Part shown: one piece after another, positions 1 to 8,898 of the stretch | How the letters are laid out: each line of letters starts with the position of its first letter | Position numbering within the stretch: the first letter of the stretch is position 1 | Assembly (NCBI RefSeq): GCF_036173105.1 | Contig: NZ_CP108053.1 | Span: 682,001 to 746,000 of the forward strand | DNA: 64,000 nt | Direction of reading: 5' to 3' | Source of the DNA: Streptomyces sp. NBC_00287 | GTDB taxonomy: Bacteria; Actinomycetota; Actinomycetes; Streptomycetales; Streptomycetaceae | Program-made: the position numbers and the translations under genes | The notes under the pieces: model-generated | What the model saw: only the letters and a program-made list of their open reading frames with translations | Told to the model about the DNA's origin: nothing | Database searches by the model: none

Positions 1-103
1 CGGGCTGCGCGTCGAGGACCCTGACCGGGTCCTGTTCGACGAGGCGCGACCTGCCGACGCGGCACGGATCACCGCGGCGGGCTGGACCGCCTCGCGGGAT
101 TGA
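1..103 (+). CDS. 3' end of an unidentified protein (partial)
   Basis: An open frame (codons starting at base 2) enters from the left edge and stops at TGA 101-103. The visible C-terminus has 33 residues and ends in ITAAGWTASRD. Codon usage is GC-rich in third positions, as expected for a real gene here. Too little is present to assign a family. It runs head-on into the regulator ending at 107, leaving 3 bases between the two stops. Confidence 0.5.
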   Translation, partial: GLRVEDPDRVLFDEARPADAARITAAGWTASRD

Positions 104-106
104 CCG

Positions 107-958
107 TCAGCCGGGCACGTCCATGCGCTGCGTGCCGACCACCGACAGCAGCCGCAGCGCCTCCTCGGACCGTGAGCCCGGTTCGGCGGTGTAGATGATG
201 ACCCGCTGGTCGCGGTCGGTGATGTCCAGGACATCGCAGTTGACCGCGACCGGCCCGACGAGCGGGTGGTCGAACGTCTTGCGCAGGGTGGGTGGGGCGA
301 TCACACAGTGCTGTGCCCAGAGCTGGGCGAACTTCTCGCTGCCCGCGAGGAGTTCGTCGACCAGGCCGGTCACTTCGGGGTCGCCGGGGTAGCGGGCCGC
401 GGCGGCGCGCAGGTCGTTGGTCGAGGCACTGGCGAACTCGCCCCCGTCCGAGATGCCGTACAGCGGCCGTCCTTCGCGATACGGGCCGAGGAAGCAGCGC
501 CGGATCAGATTGCGGTCGCGGCGGGAGAGCGCCGAGAAGTCCTCCATCAGGGCGGCGGCCAGGTCGTTCCACGCGATGACCTCGTACGTCGCCGAGATCA
601 CGATCGCCGCGGCCTGCGGCAGCCGGGCCAGTAGGTCGACGATGCTCTGCCGGACCTCGCGGGAGGGTCCTGGCGGCGGGCCCGGCGGGGTGCCGGCGAG
701 GTGGTGGAGGTGATCGCGCTCGGGGTCCGACAGGCGCAGGGCGCGGGCGAGCTGGGCCAGCACCTCGCGCGAGGGGTGTGGTCCACGGGCCTGTTCCAGC
801 CGGGTGTAGTACTCGGTGGAGATGTACGCCAGCTGCGCCACCTCCTCGCGGCGCAGCCCCGGGGTGCGGCGGCGCGGCCCTGCGGGCAGGCCCACGTCGG
901 CGGGGGTGATGCGCTCGCGTCGGCTGCGCAGGAAGTCGGCCAGTTCTCGTCGGTCCAC
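107..958 (-). CDS. XRE-family regulator with MmyB-type ligand domain
   Basis: Predicted DNA-binding repressor or activator of 283 aa. Residues about 1-85 form the helix-turn-helix domain, with RRTPGLRREEVAQLA and STEYYTRLEQ, the signature of the MmyB-like Streptomyces regulators. The rest is the MmyB ligand-binding domain, with NDLAAALMEDF, KTFDHPLVG and a final TAEPGSRSEEALRLL. I start it at GTG 958 (VDRRELADFL), because residues upstream in that frame have no domain character. It is divergent from the SDR gene at 1046 with 87 bp between. In this family such pairs usually mean that the regulator controls its neighbouring oxidoreductase; that is inferred here. Two relatives occur in this window at 58.8-60.4 kb. 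Confidence 0.9.
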   Translation of the reverse strand: MDRRELADFLRSRRERITPADVGLPAGPRRRTPGLRREEVAQLAYISTEYYTRLEQARGPHPSREVLAQLARALRLSDPERDHLHHLAGTPPGPPPGPSREVRQSIVDLLARLPQAAAIVISATYEVIAWNDLAAALMEDFSALSRRDRNLIRRCFLGPYREGRPLYGISDGGEFASASTNDLRAAAARYPGDPEVTGLVDELLAGSEKFAQLWAQHCVIAPPTLRKTFDHPLVGPVAVNCDVLDITDRDQRVIIYTAEPGSRSEEALRLLSVVGTQRMDVPG

Positions 959-991
959 GGTCCCAGTGTGCGGGGGCGCCGGTGACCGTAG

Positions 992-1012
992 CCAGGTACT
1001 GGCGGTGCCTGG
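992..1012. promoter_or_regulatory. inverted repeat between MmyB regulator and SDR
   Basis: CCAGGTAC and GTGCCTGG flank a 5-bp centre, an imperfect dyad (7 of 8 positions) in the middle of the 87-bp divergent intergenic region. Its place suggests the operator for the adjacent MmyB-type regulator. Binding is inferred only. Confidence 0.45.
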
Positions 1013-1045
1013 ATGGGTGTCCGGTACGGCCGCAGGCTCATCGGC

Positions 1046-1822
1046 ATGACAGAAACCACCATCACTCCCCTGCTCGCCGACAAGGTCGCTTTCGTCACCG
1101 GTGCCGGACGGGGCATCGGCGCGGCGGCCGCCCGGCTCTTCGCCCGCGAGGGTGCCCGAGTGCTGCTCGCGGCCCGCACCGAGTCCCAGCTCAAGGCGGT
1201 CACCGAGGAGATCCGGGCCGCCGGAGGCACCGCCGACCATATCGTCTGCGACCTGGCGGACCCGAACAGCCTTCGCGCCGCCGTGGACCGCGCCGTCGAG
1301 CTGTACGGCAGGCTCGACATCGCCTTCAACAACGCCGCGACCGCACAGGAACCCGGCCCGATGGACCAGCTCCAGGAGGCCGACTTCGATCACGTCTACA
1401 CCGTCAACTTCAAGGGCGTCTGGCTCGCCATGAACGCCGAGATCGCCGCCATCCGGGCCACCTCCGGACGCGGGGCGATCGTCAACACCTCCAGCGTCGG
1501 CAGTCTGATGGCCAACCCCTGGCTGCCCGCGTACGGCGCCTTGAAGCGCGCGGTGAACAGCCTCACCGCATCCGCAGCCGCCACGTACGGCCCCGAGGGC
1601 ATCCGGGTCAACGCCGTCTCGCCGGGGACCACGCTCACCGAGATGCTGCACGAGTGGGACGCGCGGACGCCCGGCATCATCGACCAGCTCAACGCCCAGA
1701 CGCCCCTGGGCCGCGCGGCCGCCCCGGAGGAGGTCGCCGAGGCGGCGGCCTGGCTGCTGAGCGACCGCGCCTCCTACGTCACGGGCACGGTTCTGCGGGT
1801 CGACGGCGGCATGGCGGCCTGA
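1046..1822 (+). CDS. SDR family oxidoreductase
   Basis: Short-chain dehydrogenase/reductase of 258 aa, the classical SDR length. The NAD(P)-binding motif GAGRGIG lies near residue 19, the catalytic Ser in NTSSVGSL and the Tyr/Lys pair in AYGALKRAV, followed by NAVSPGTTLTEM. The C-terminus VTGTVLRVDGGMAA is typical. Cytoplasmic and NAD(P)H-dependent; the substrate cannot be read from sequence. ATG 1046 is preferred over the in-frame ATG at 1013, since the extra residues (GVRYGRRLIG) are not SDR-like and would run into the operator. Probably controlled by the divergent MmyB-type regulator. Confidence 0.92.
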   Translation: MTETTITPLLADKVAFVTGAGRGIGAAAARLFAREGARVLLAARTESQLKAVTEEIRAAGGTADHIVCDLADPNSLRAAVDRAVELYGRLDIAFNNAATAQEPGPMDQLQEADFDHVYTVNFKGVWLAMNAEIAAIRATSGRGAIVNTSSVGSLMANPWLPAYGALKRAVNSLTASAAATYGPEGIRVNAVSPGTTLTEMLHEWDARTPGIIDQLNAQTPLGRAAAPEEVAEAAAWLLSDRASYVTGTVLRVDGGMAA

Positions 1823-1864
1823 CCTCTCGGTCCCTGACCCCTCGTCCCTGACCTCTCAGTCCCT
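1821..1864. repeat. short tandem repeat between convergent genes
   Basis: Three consecutive near-identical units, GACCTCTCGGTCCCT, GACCCCTCGTCCCT and GACCTCTCAGTCCCT (15, 14 and 15 bp), followed by a partial fourth (GACCCTCAGG). They start inside the SDR stop codon and fill the gap to the convergent FAD oxidoreductase. Probably replication slippage in non-coding DNA. Confidence 0.75.
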
Positions 1865-1869
1865 GACCC

Positions 1870-3447
1870 TCAGGCCTCGCCCTCCTCCAGCACCGCCATC
1901 GCCGCGTTGTGTCCCGGCACCCCGCTCACTCCCCCGCCACGCACCGCGCCCGCCCCGCACAGCAGGACGTTCTGGTGCTCCGTCTCCACGCCCCAGCGGC
2001 CGGTGCCGTCCTGGGTGTGGGGCCAGGACAGGTCGCGGTGGAAAATGTTGCCGCCCGGCAGGCGCAGGTCGCGCTCCAGGTCGAGCGGGGTCTTCGCCTC
2101 GATGCAGGGCCGTCCCTCGGCGTCCGTCGCCAGCAGGTCGGCGAGTGGTTCGGCCAGATGGGCGTCGAGCTGCGCCAGCGTCGATTTGAGGAGTTCCTCG
2201 CGTACGGCGTCGTTGTCCCGCGCGAAGAGCCGTGCGGGCGTGTGCAGGCCGAAGAGGGTGAGCGTCTGGTAGCCGCGCTCGACGAGGTCAGGGCCGAGGA
2301 TCGTCGGGTCGGTGAGCGAGTGGCAGTAGATCTCCGAGGGCGGGGCGGCGGGCAGTTCCCCGGCGGCGGCCTGGGCATGGGCGGTGGCCAACTGCTCGTA
2401 GCCCTCGGCGATGTGGAAGGTCCCGGAGAACGCCTCACGCGGGTCGACGGCGCTGTCCCGGAGCCTGGGCAGCCGCTTGAGCAGCATGTTCACCTTGAGC
2501 TGGGCCCCTTCGGCGGGCTCCGGCGAGGTGCCGCCGGTCAGCGCCGCCAGTTCCTGCGGGGAGGCGTTGACCAGGACGTGCCGGGCGGCGGCGACGCCCT
2601 CTCCGTCGGCGGTGCGATACGTGACCTCGGCGGTTGCGCCGTCCGTGTCGATACGTACGGCTTCGTGGCCCGTGGCGACGACGGCCCCGGCCGCTCGGGC
2701 GGCTGTCGCGAGGGCGTCGGTGAGGGCGCCCATGCCGCCGACGGGCACGTCCCAGGCGCCGGTACCGCCGCCGATGACGTGGTAGAGGAAGCAGCGGTTC
2801 TGCTTCAGGGACGCGTCGTGGGCGTCGGCGAAGGTGCCGATCAGGGCGTCGGTGAGGACGACGCCCCGCACCAGATCGTCCGCGAAGCGATCCTCGATCG
2901 CGGCGCCGATCGGCTCCTCGAACAGGATCCGCCAGGCCTCCTCGTCGTCGACGCGGCGGCGCAGCTCCTCACGCGTGGGCAGCGGTTCGGTGAGCGTGGG
3001 GAAGACCCGCTCGGCGACCTCGCCGGTCAGGCCGTAGAAACGCTGCCAGGCCGCGTACTCCCGCTCGCCGCCGGTGAGTTGCGCGAACGCCTCCCGGGTC
3101 CGCCGCTCGCCGCCTCCGACCAGCAGTCCGGTGGCCAGTCCGGCGCGTTCGACGGGGGTGTACGAGGAGATGGTGCGGGCGCGGATCCGGAAGTTCAGGC
3201 CCAGGTCCCGCACGATCTTCTTGGGCAGCAGGCTGACCAGGTAGGAGTAGCGGGACAGCCGTGCGTCGACGCCCGCGAAGGGACGCGTGGAGATGGCGGC
3301 GCCGCCGGTGTGGTCCAGGCGCTCCAGCACCAGCACGGACCGGCCGGCCCGGGCCAGATAGGCGGCGGCGACCAGGCCGTTGTGGCCTCCGCCGACGATG
3401 ACTGCGTCGTATGCGCGATGTCCCGGGTGTCCCTCATGTGCAGGCAT
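1870..3447 (-). CDS. phytoene desaturase-like FAD-dependent oxidoreductase
   Basis: FAD-dependent amine oxidase/phytoene dehydrogenase-fold protein of 525 aa. The dinucleotide-binding motif VIVGGGHNGLVAAAYLARAG sits at the N-terminus, followed by VLERLDHTGGAA. The C-terminal FAD motif CGAGAVRGGGVSGVPGHNAA is the one seen in the CrtI/NAD(P)-FAD family. ATG 3447 is chosen, which leaves about 13 residues before the FAD strand; longer in-frame starts add an unrelated leader. No carotenoid genes adjoin it, so a carotenoid role is not supported; similar proteins are widespread stand-alone oxidoreductases in actinobacteria. It faces the SDR and is divergent from the CHAT operon. Confidence 0.88.
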   Translation of the reverse strand: MPAHEGHPGHRAYDAVIVGGGHNGLVAAAYLARAGRSVLVLERLDHTGGAAISTRPFAGVDARLSRYSYLVSLLPKKIVRDLGLNFRIRARTISSYTPVERAGLATGLLVGGGERRTREAFAQLTGGEREYAAWQRFYGLTGEVAERVFPTLTEPLPTREELRRRVDDEEAWRILFEEPIGAAIEDRFADDLVRGVVLTDALIGTFADAHDASLKQNRCFLYHVIGGGTGAWDVPVGGMGALTDALATAARAAGAVVATGHEAVRIDTDGATAEVTYRTADGEGVAAARHVLVNASPQELAALTGGTSPEPAEGAQLKVNMLLKRLPRLRDSAVDPREAFSGTFHIAEGYEQLATAHAQAAAGELPAAPPSEIYCHSLTDPTILGPDLVERGYQTLTLFGLHTPARLFARDNDAVREELLKSTLAQLDAHLAEPLADLLATDAEGRPCIEAKTPLDLERDLRLPGGNIFHRDLSWPHTQDGTGRWGVETEHQNVLLCGAGAVRGGGVSGVPGHNAAMAVLEEGEA

Positions 3448-3570
3448 GGTTCTTCGTAACACGAGGTGATCTAGGTCGGCCAGGGCTGCGGAGCGATCAG
3501 GTCCGGTCAAGTCCGATCAGTTGGCGGTACGGGGAACCGGCCGGACCCGCGGCGCCGTTCTAGTAGCTGA

Positions 3571-3588
3571 GTTCACTCGGTTCACTCG
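3571..3588. repeat. tandem 9-bp repeat upstream of the CHAT operon
   Basis: GTTCACTCG occurs twice in direct succession, 17 bp before the ATG at 3605. The position fits a regulator half-site pair or promoter element, but no matching regulator is identifiable. Confidence 0.4.
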
Positions 3589-3604
3589 GCGCTAGGGGGC
3601 GCGC

Positions 3605-4723
3605 ATGCAGGATCCGTCGGCGGCTTGGCGCGTGCCGTTCTCCGCGCGGGCATTTCCCGAGAGCGCGGCCGTGGCGCAATGGGTCATCCGGAACCGGCAC
3701 GAGGCGTGGCGCGCGGTGATGGCGGCCGAGAAGCAGGCCGAGCGAGGGCCGGAACACCGGCATGTGTACGGGGTGGCGCTGCTCGCGGCGGGCCTGCCGT
3801 TCACCGCGTGGAAGGTGCTCAGAGAAGCCGAGCACGAAGCGTCCGAGGCTGCGGGCGGCAAGAGCGAGGGCCTGTTGCCGGAAGGGGCCGACGACGACCC
3901 GAAGGTGCGCGCGCTGCGGGCCGACTTCGCCACCGCCTCGGCGCGCTGCGGTCTGGGCCAGATGGCCATGAACCAGTTACTGGAGGCGACCAAGTGCCTC
4001 CAGGGCCCGGACGAGGAGTGGGTGGAGCTGTGCCAGCGCGGCGAGGAATTGACCGCCGCGCTGAACAAGCGCGAGCCGGAGCGCTCTCTGCACCGGTTAC
4101 GGGCCGCGTATTTCGCGGAGCTGTCCGAGCGCGGTGAGGCCGGTTCCCTGCACCGGCTGGAGCAGGCCAAGTCCTTACTGGCGCTCGGCGACCTCGATCA
4201 TTCGATGGCCGGCTTCGACGCGGCGGAGGATGTGCTGGTCCCCCTGGGAGAGGACGAGGAGTACGGCGACGTCGCCCTGGAGCTCCTGGTCGGCATGCAT
4301 CTGCGGGCGGGCGCCCGCGACCGGGAGCTACGGGAGCGGGCCCGCAGGAAACTCCACCGCGTGCGACCGCACTCGGCGGTGCTGCGGGAGGGCGCGGACG
4401 CCGACGACGGCAGCCGTATGCTGCGCGATCTGGAGGTGCAGCACACCGCGGGCATCCTGGGCTTCCTGGCCCAGGTGTTCGATGAGACGGAGCATGCCCG
4501 GGGATACCTCGACCGGCTGTTCCTCCTGGCCCGCGCCCATCCTGATCAGCCGCACTGTGCCGTGGGCGCCGCCTTGGTCCACCACGCCAAGGGCGAGCAC
4601 GCGAAGGCCCAGATGGCACTGGACTTCCTGGACGGCCCGCTGGGCGACGCCGACATCGCCGGTCTCGCCGCACTCGGCCTCACGGTGCCGCCCTCCGCAC
4701 GCGCGCGAAGGGCGGCGGGATGA
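3605..4723 (+). CDS. helical-repeat protein, first gene of the CHAT operon
   Basis: A 372-aa predicted cytoplasmic, almost entirely alpha-helical protein that I do not recognise at family level. It has TPR-like helix pairs, for example HVYGVALLAAGLPFTAWKVL near residue 55, SLLALGDLDHSMAGFDAAEDVL near 190 and ALVHHAKGEHAKAQMALDFL near the C-terminus. There is no signal peptide, membrane segment or obvious enzyme motif. Its TGA overlaps the ATG of the CHAT gene (ATGA at 4720-4723), so the two are translationally coupled and probably made in fixed ratio. The likely role is a scaffold, adaptor or substrate/inhibitor of the CHAT protease. ATG 3605 follows a G-rich ribosome binding site (AGGGGG). 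Confidence 0.8.
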   Translation: MQDPSAAWRVPFSARAFPESAAVAQWVIRNRHEAWRAVMAAEKQAERGPEHRHVYGVALLAAGLPFTAWKVLREAEHEASEAAGGKSEGLLPEGADDDPKVRALRADFATASARCGLGQMAMNQLLEATKCLQGPDEEWVELCQRGEELTAALNKREPERSLHRLRAAYFAELSERGEAGSLHRLEQAKSLLALGDLDHSMAGFDAAEDVLVPLGEDEEYGDVALELLVGMHLRAGARDRELRERARRKLHRVRPHSAVLREGADADDGSRMLRDLEVQHTAGILGFLAQVFDETEHARGYLDRLFLLARAHPDQPHCAVGAALVHHAKGEHAKAQMALDFLDGPLGDADIAGLAALGLTVPPSARARRAAG

Positions 4724-7700
4724 CCGGGCCCGGCGTCGGAGAGACGCTCATCGAATTCCTGGTGACGCGCTCGACGGACTACGAGACGCTGCTGAGCAAT
4801 CTGGACCGGCTGGGCGAGACCGTACGGCCCTACCTCCTGGCCACCCTTCGGGAGCAGGCCGGCGCGGCGGCCGGCGCGGGCCGCCCGGCCGAGGCCGAAC
4901 TGCTGGAGTTCCTGGCCCGACAGGCGAGCAAGCGGTGGCAGATCAAGGTGAACGACCAGGGCCGTCCCGACTTCGCGGCGCTGGTGGACCGGGCCGTCCG
5001 GCTTGACCTGCTGGACGCCTTCCTCGTCTTCCGCGCCCAGCCCGATGTGCTGCCCGACGATCCGGTGCCGGTCGCCCAGAAGCTGCTCGGCCACTACAAA
5101 GGCCTCACCATGCACCAACGCTCGGCCGTACTGGCCGCGCTCGCCATGGCCGCCCCGGACTCGCCGATGTCCGCCGTACGGGCACGGACCTGGTGGGCGT
5201 TCAGTCTCATGGAGCGTGCCCGCGGCGAGGAGAGGATGGGGCGGGCCGACGTCGACCGGATGCGCGACCGGCGGCACGCACTGTTCCACGCCGGACGGGC
5301 CGTCGTCGCACTGCACGGCAGCGGTCGGGTCGGCGAGCATCCGGAGGCCGCCTACTGGGCGTACTCGATGCTGGCGCAGGCCCATCGCAGTCTGGGCGAT
5401 CTCCGCCAGGGGCTGAAGGTCCTGCTGGACTGCCAGCGGGAGCTGCGCCATCTGGACGACGACGGGCAACGGTGGCTGGAGTTCGACCGGATCGTGGCGA
5501 TCGAGATGTCGGCGCAGGGTCACCATCGCGGCGCGCTGCACTACTTCGACCGGGCGCTGGACGGCCTGCGCGACCTCAGCGGCGACCGTCCGCACCCGTT
5601 GCAACTCGATCTGCTGATCGAACGCGGGAAGACCCATCTGCACCACGGCACGTTGAACGCCGCGTCGGCGGACTTCCAGCAGGCCGCCGAGACCGCCGAG
5701 GCCCTGGGGCAGATCCCGACCGTGCTCAGGGCCCGGGCGCTGCGGGCCAGTGCGCTGCAGACCAGGGGACGCAACAGGGAGGCGCTGCGCGTCTTCCAGG
5801 AGAACCTCGCGACGGCGCTGCGCGGCGGCATCCTCATGTCCCACACCTTCCGCTGTGCCCTGGCTCAGCAGCTGTGCTTCATGGGGTACCTCGACGAGGC
5901 CGAGGAGCAGTACCTCGAAGCGCTGGCGGAGCTGCGCCAGGACTCGAGCACCCGGAGTGTGAACGAGGTCGGTTGTCTGGCCGGACTCGGCCGGGTCGCC
6001 GAGGACCGCGGGGACCACGACCAGGCCATGGCCTGGTACGAGGAGAGCAACCGCACGTCCCTCGCCTACCGCCGCACGATCGACGGCACCGTGCTCCTGG
6101 CCAACGCGCTCGAGCGCCGGTTCGCGCGGGACAGCAGCCGGGCGACGGCACAGGAACTGCTCCCCCGGGTCACCGAGCTCCATCGCGAGGCCCGCGAACG
6201 GGGCAGTTCCGTGGGCGAGTTCGTGACCGGACGGGCACTGATCGTATGCCTCACCCGGCTGGACCGGTGGGCGGAGGCCGCCGAGTTGTCCCGGCGGCTC
6301 ATCGCCGAGGCCGACGAGCGCACAGCCGACATCGGCCACGGCGTCGGCGAGGCCACTGACGACGACAGCGTCAAGGAGCGCATGGCGTTCGTCAAGATCT
6401 TCGCTGACCGGCCCGAGCTGCTCGGGGAGCGGTTCGCCCTCCTGCAGTGGTGCCGGGACGTGGCGCTGCGCCGGATCGTGCGCACCCCGTGGCCGGTTCT
6501 GCGCGCCGAGTCCGGCGGGCGGGCGCTGACCGAGTACGAGGGTCTGCTGGACCTGCTCCACGGCCACGGCGACCAACTGCCGCCGCCCGACGACCGATCC
6601 GTGCCCGAGTGGTGCTTCGACCTCCATGAGGAGGTCAAGGCCCGGGACCTGCTGGCCGACCTGGCCCTCGGACCGCTGCCGGAACCTCCGTCGGTGCCCC
6701 AGCGATTGATCGCGGACGAACGGCGGCACTTGGCAGCCCTGCGGCGCGATCTGACCAGGTCGGCCCTGGGCGCCCTGGGCCCCGCGTCCGAGGAGGCCGC
6801 CGAGCAGCTCACGTCCCAACTGTCCGCGGTGCACACGGCGATCGGCGAGCACGCCCCGGAGTACACGCGCCTGCGCCAGGGCGCCCCCGCGCGGCTGAAC
6901 GAAGTCCGCACACTGCTCACCCGACACGCCCCGCCCGAAGGGATGCTGCTCGCCTCCTACTTCTGCGGCAACGGCGCCACGTACTGCTTCGTGCTGACCT
7001 CCGACGGCGAGCCGCTGCGGATGCGCCGCATCCCGCTCGGCCGGGACCGGATCGAGGCCCTCTCCCGCCGCTTGCGCACCGTCTTCAACGGCGGCCGGGA
7101 CCCCGACTCGGGCGTCCTGCTCCGCCCGCTGCCCGCACGCCGCCCCGACAAGCGGGACACGTCCTTCCTCACGGAGCTCACACCCCTCCTGGAGCCCTTC
7201 GCCGATCTCCTCGCCGAGCGGCAACTGGTGGCCGTTTCGGCCCACGGCCCGTTGTCCGGCGTACCGTTCGGCGCGCTCCCCCTCCCCTCGGGGACGCTCC
7301 TCGGGGAGTCGAACGCCGTGGTCAGCGTCCCCGGCGTCAGCAGTCTGCGCTATCTGCTGGCGCACCCCGTCACCCCGCCCCGCGCCGCGGTCGCGGTGGG
7401 CTGTGCGGGGCGGGAGGACGACACGGGGCTGTTCGAGGAGGACGACGCGTTGCTGGGCGAGGGCCCCTGGCGGTCCGTGTCCCGGGTGGCCGGCCTCGCC
7501 GCGACCCCGGCCGCCGTGCGCACCGCCCTCGGCCAGGCCGATCTCGCCCATGTCACCTGTCACGGCTTCACCGACACCGATGACCCGTTGGAGGCGGCGC
7601 TGCTGTTCTCCGACGGCCGCGAGCGCCCCAGCAGGAACTGGGAACCGCACAATGTGCCCGCCCACGCCCGCTATCTGCTGCGGGTGCGGGACGTCACCGT

Positions 7701-8025
7701 GGCGGACGCCGCGCCGCAGCGCCTGGTGCTGCGCGCCTGCTCGGCCGGCTGGGGCGAGGCCGACCATCCCGGCGCCGATCTCACCGGGCTGACCTGGGCG
7801 TTCCTGCGCTCAGGCAGCCGTAGCGTCATCGCGCCGCGCTGGGATGTGAACCAGCAGAGTTCACGCGAGCTGCTGGCCGCCTACTACCGGCGCCTCGGCC
7901 GGGGCGAACCCGCCTGGCGGGCCTTGTGGGAGGCGCAGCGCGAACTCGCCGGCGACCCGTCCCGACCGTGGCTGGGTCATGTCTTCCACTGGGGCGCGTT
8001 CACCCTCACCGGGGACTGGCGATGA
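4720..8025 (+). CDS. TPR-CHAT caspase-like protease
   Basis: A 1101-aa protein with a long helical/TPR region (about residues 1-700) and a C-terminal CHAT domain (about 770-1101). TPR-like pairs include ALRASALQTRGRNREALRVF, QQLCFMGYLDEAEEQYLEAL and LGRVAEDRGDHDQAMAWYEE. The caspase-type dyad is visible: His948 in HVTCHGF and Cys1007 in LVLRACSAGWGE, followed by GLTWAFLRSGSRSVIAPRW and ending FHWGAFTLTGDW. CHAT is a clan CD peptidase fold related to caspases and separase. In bacteria it occurs in conflict and regulated-death systems, for example the TPR-CHAT partner of type III-E CRISPR. No CRISPR locus is in this window, so the activating signal is unknown. The TPR region presumably senses a partner, plausibly the coupled gene upstream. 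There is no membrane segment; the small downstream gene may supply one. Confidence 0.9.
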   Translation: MTGPGVGETLIEFLVTRSTDYETLLSNLDRLGETVRPYLLATLREQAGAAAGAGRPAEAELLEFLARQASKRWQIKVNDQGRPDFAALVDRAVRLDLLDAFLVFRAQPDVLPDDPVPVAQKLLGHYKGLTMHQRSAVLAALAMAAPDSPMSAVRARTWWAFSLMERARGEERMGRADVDRMRDRRHALFHAGRAVVALHGSGRVGEHPEAAYWAYSMLAQAHRSLGDLRQGLKVLLDCQRELRHLDDDGQRWLEFDRIVAIEMSAQGHHRGALHYFDRALDGLRDLSGDRPHPLQLDLLIERGKTHLHHGTLNAASADFQQAAETAEALGQIPTVLRARALRASALQTRGRNREALRVFQENLATALRGGILMSHTFRCALAQQLCFMGYLDEAEEQYLEALAELRQDSSTRSVNEVGCLAGLGRVAEDRGDHDQAMAWYEESNRTSLAYRRTIDGTVLLANALERRFARDSSRATAQELLPRVTELHREARERGSSVGEFVTGRALIVCLTRLDRWAEAAELSRRLIAEADERTADIGHGVGEATDDDSVKERMAFVKIFADRPELLGERFALLQWCRDVALRRIVRTPWPVLRAESGGRALTEYEGLLDLLHGHGDQLPPPDDRSVPEWCFDLHEEVKARDLLADLALGPLPEPPSVPQRLIADERRHLAALRRDLTRSALGALGPASEEAAEQLTSQLSAVHTAIGEHAPEYTRLRQGAPARLNEVRTLLTRHAPPEGMLLASYFCGNGATYCFVLTSDGEPLRMRRIPLGRDRIEALSRRLRTVFNGGRDPDSGVLLRPLPARRPDKRDTSFLTELTPLLEPFADLLAERQLVAVSAHGPLSGVPFGALPLPSGTLLGESNAVVSVPGVSSLRYLLAHPVTPPRAAVAVGCAGREDDTGLFEEDDALLGEGPWRSVSRVAGLAATPAAVRTALGQADLAHVTCHGFTDTDDPLEAALLFSDGRERPSRNWEPHNVPAHARYLLRVRDVTVADAAPQRLVLRACSAGWGEADHPGADLTGLTWAFLRSGSRSVIAPRWDVNQQSSRELLAAYYRRLGRGEPAWRALWEAQRELAGDPSRPWLGHVFHWGAFTLTGDWR

Positions 8026-8068
8026 TCCCGGCCGTCCACTGTCCCGTACGACGTCACAAGGAGTCCGT

Positions 8069-8626
8069 ATGACCACGTCCCCGCCGATGGCCCGCCGTTC
8101 CGTCGTCCTGGCGCTACAGGAGATCACCGAGGATCTGGCCGCGCAGCACGGTCTGGAGGCGGAGAACGACGAGGAGGCACTGCAGATCGTCGAGGCGCTG
8201 CTCGCGCATGCCGAAAGCCCGGTGTCGGCGGCGGTGTTGCTGGACGACGAGGACCAGGCACTCGACACCGGACGGCGGCTCCTGGAGGCGCTGGCCGACG
8301 ACCCGGGGACCCGTCCGCTGGCCGAGCCGCTGCTCGCCGAGCCGCCCGTCGACGAGCAACTGGCCGTCGTCGAGGTGTCGGCCGGAGTGGTGGTCCTCGT
8401 CGCCCTGGTCGCCTTCCTGCAGACGAAGGTCAGCGTGAAGATGGAGCGCAAGACCTCCAAGGGCAAGGTCAGCTTCGAGCTGACGAAGGAGGCCACGAAG
8501 GGGTCGACGCTGATGCAGCTCGCGGATCTGTACCAGCGGATCCTCGGGCAGGGCGCGACACCGCCCGCAGACCCGGGCGCGCTCGACCCGGGCCAGGGGC
8601 CGACGAACCCGCCGGGCGCCGCGTAG
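8069..8626 (+). CDS. small single-pass membrane protein of the CHAT operon
   Basis: A 185-aa protein of no family I recognise. Residues 1-98 are acidic and helical (AENDEEALQIVEALLAHAES). One hydrophobic segment spans about 99-118 (VSAGVVVLVALVAFLQ), followed by a basic stretch VKMERKTSKGKVSFELTKEA, a helix LMQLADLYQRIL and a Pro/Gly-rich tail. The positive residues after the segment suggest the C-terminal side faces the cytoplasm. AAGGAG lies 5 bp before ATG 8069, and the gene starts 43 bp after the CHAT stop, so co-transcription is likely. It could anchor the protease at the membrane, be its substrate, or act as a membrane effector. All three are inference. Confidence 0.8.
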   Translation: MTTSPPMARRSVVLALQEITEDLAAQHGLEAENDEEALQIVEALLAHAESPVSAAVLLDDEDQALDTGRRLLEALADDPGTRPLAEPLLAEPPVDEQLAVVEVSAGVVVLVALVAFLQTKVSVKMERKTSKGKVSFELTKEATKGSTLMQLADLYQRILGQGATPPADPGALDPGQGPTNPPGAA

Positions 8627-8724
8627 TCAGTGCGGCGCGACGGACCACGCCGCCCAGTCCGGCCCGGCCGGTACCGCCCGACCGGCCCACCCATCTGGTC
8701 AGTGCCCACCCGACGGCCCACCAC

Positions 8725-8813
8725 GCCCGGTGCCGCCGGGCCGCCGAGTCCGCCCGGCGTCTCAACCACCCGACGCCGCCCACCAGTACTGCCCGACGGC
8801 CCACCCCGTCGGG
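8725..8813. terminator. pair of GC hairpins between convergent operons
   Basis: Two perfect stem-loops lie in the 272-bp gap between the CHAT operon and the kinase gene. One is GCCCGG-5 nt-CCGGGC at 8725-8741, the other CCCGACGG-6 nt-CCGTCGGG at 8792-8813. No U-tract follows, which is usual for Streptomyces. The gap also has a repeated CCGACGGCCCACC-like pattern and no plausible gene. Confidence 0.55.
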
Positions 8814-8898
8814 TGCCACCCCGTCAGAGCTCGCGTGACGTCCCAACCCGCCGAGTCAGCGCAAGCCAGACGTCCCCAACCCGCCCCGCGCCACCTGC

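Noticed and set aside
4546..7767. Very long open frame (over 1000 codons) on the minus strand opposite the CHAT gene
   Set aside because: It reads as Gly/Arg/Val/Gln-rich repeats without domains, mirrors the coding frame of the CHAT gene, and has the codon bias of an antisense shadow in high-GC DNA.
3605..8626. CHAT operon considered as part of a type III-E CRISPR (Craspase) system
   Set aside because: No Cas7-11-like effector, reverse transcriptase, Cas1/2 or repeat array is present in the window; only the TPR-CHAT partner type is shared.
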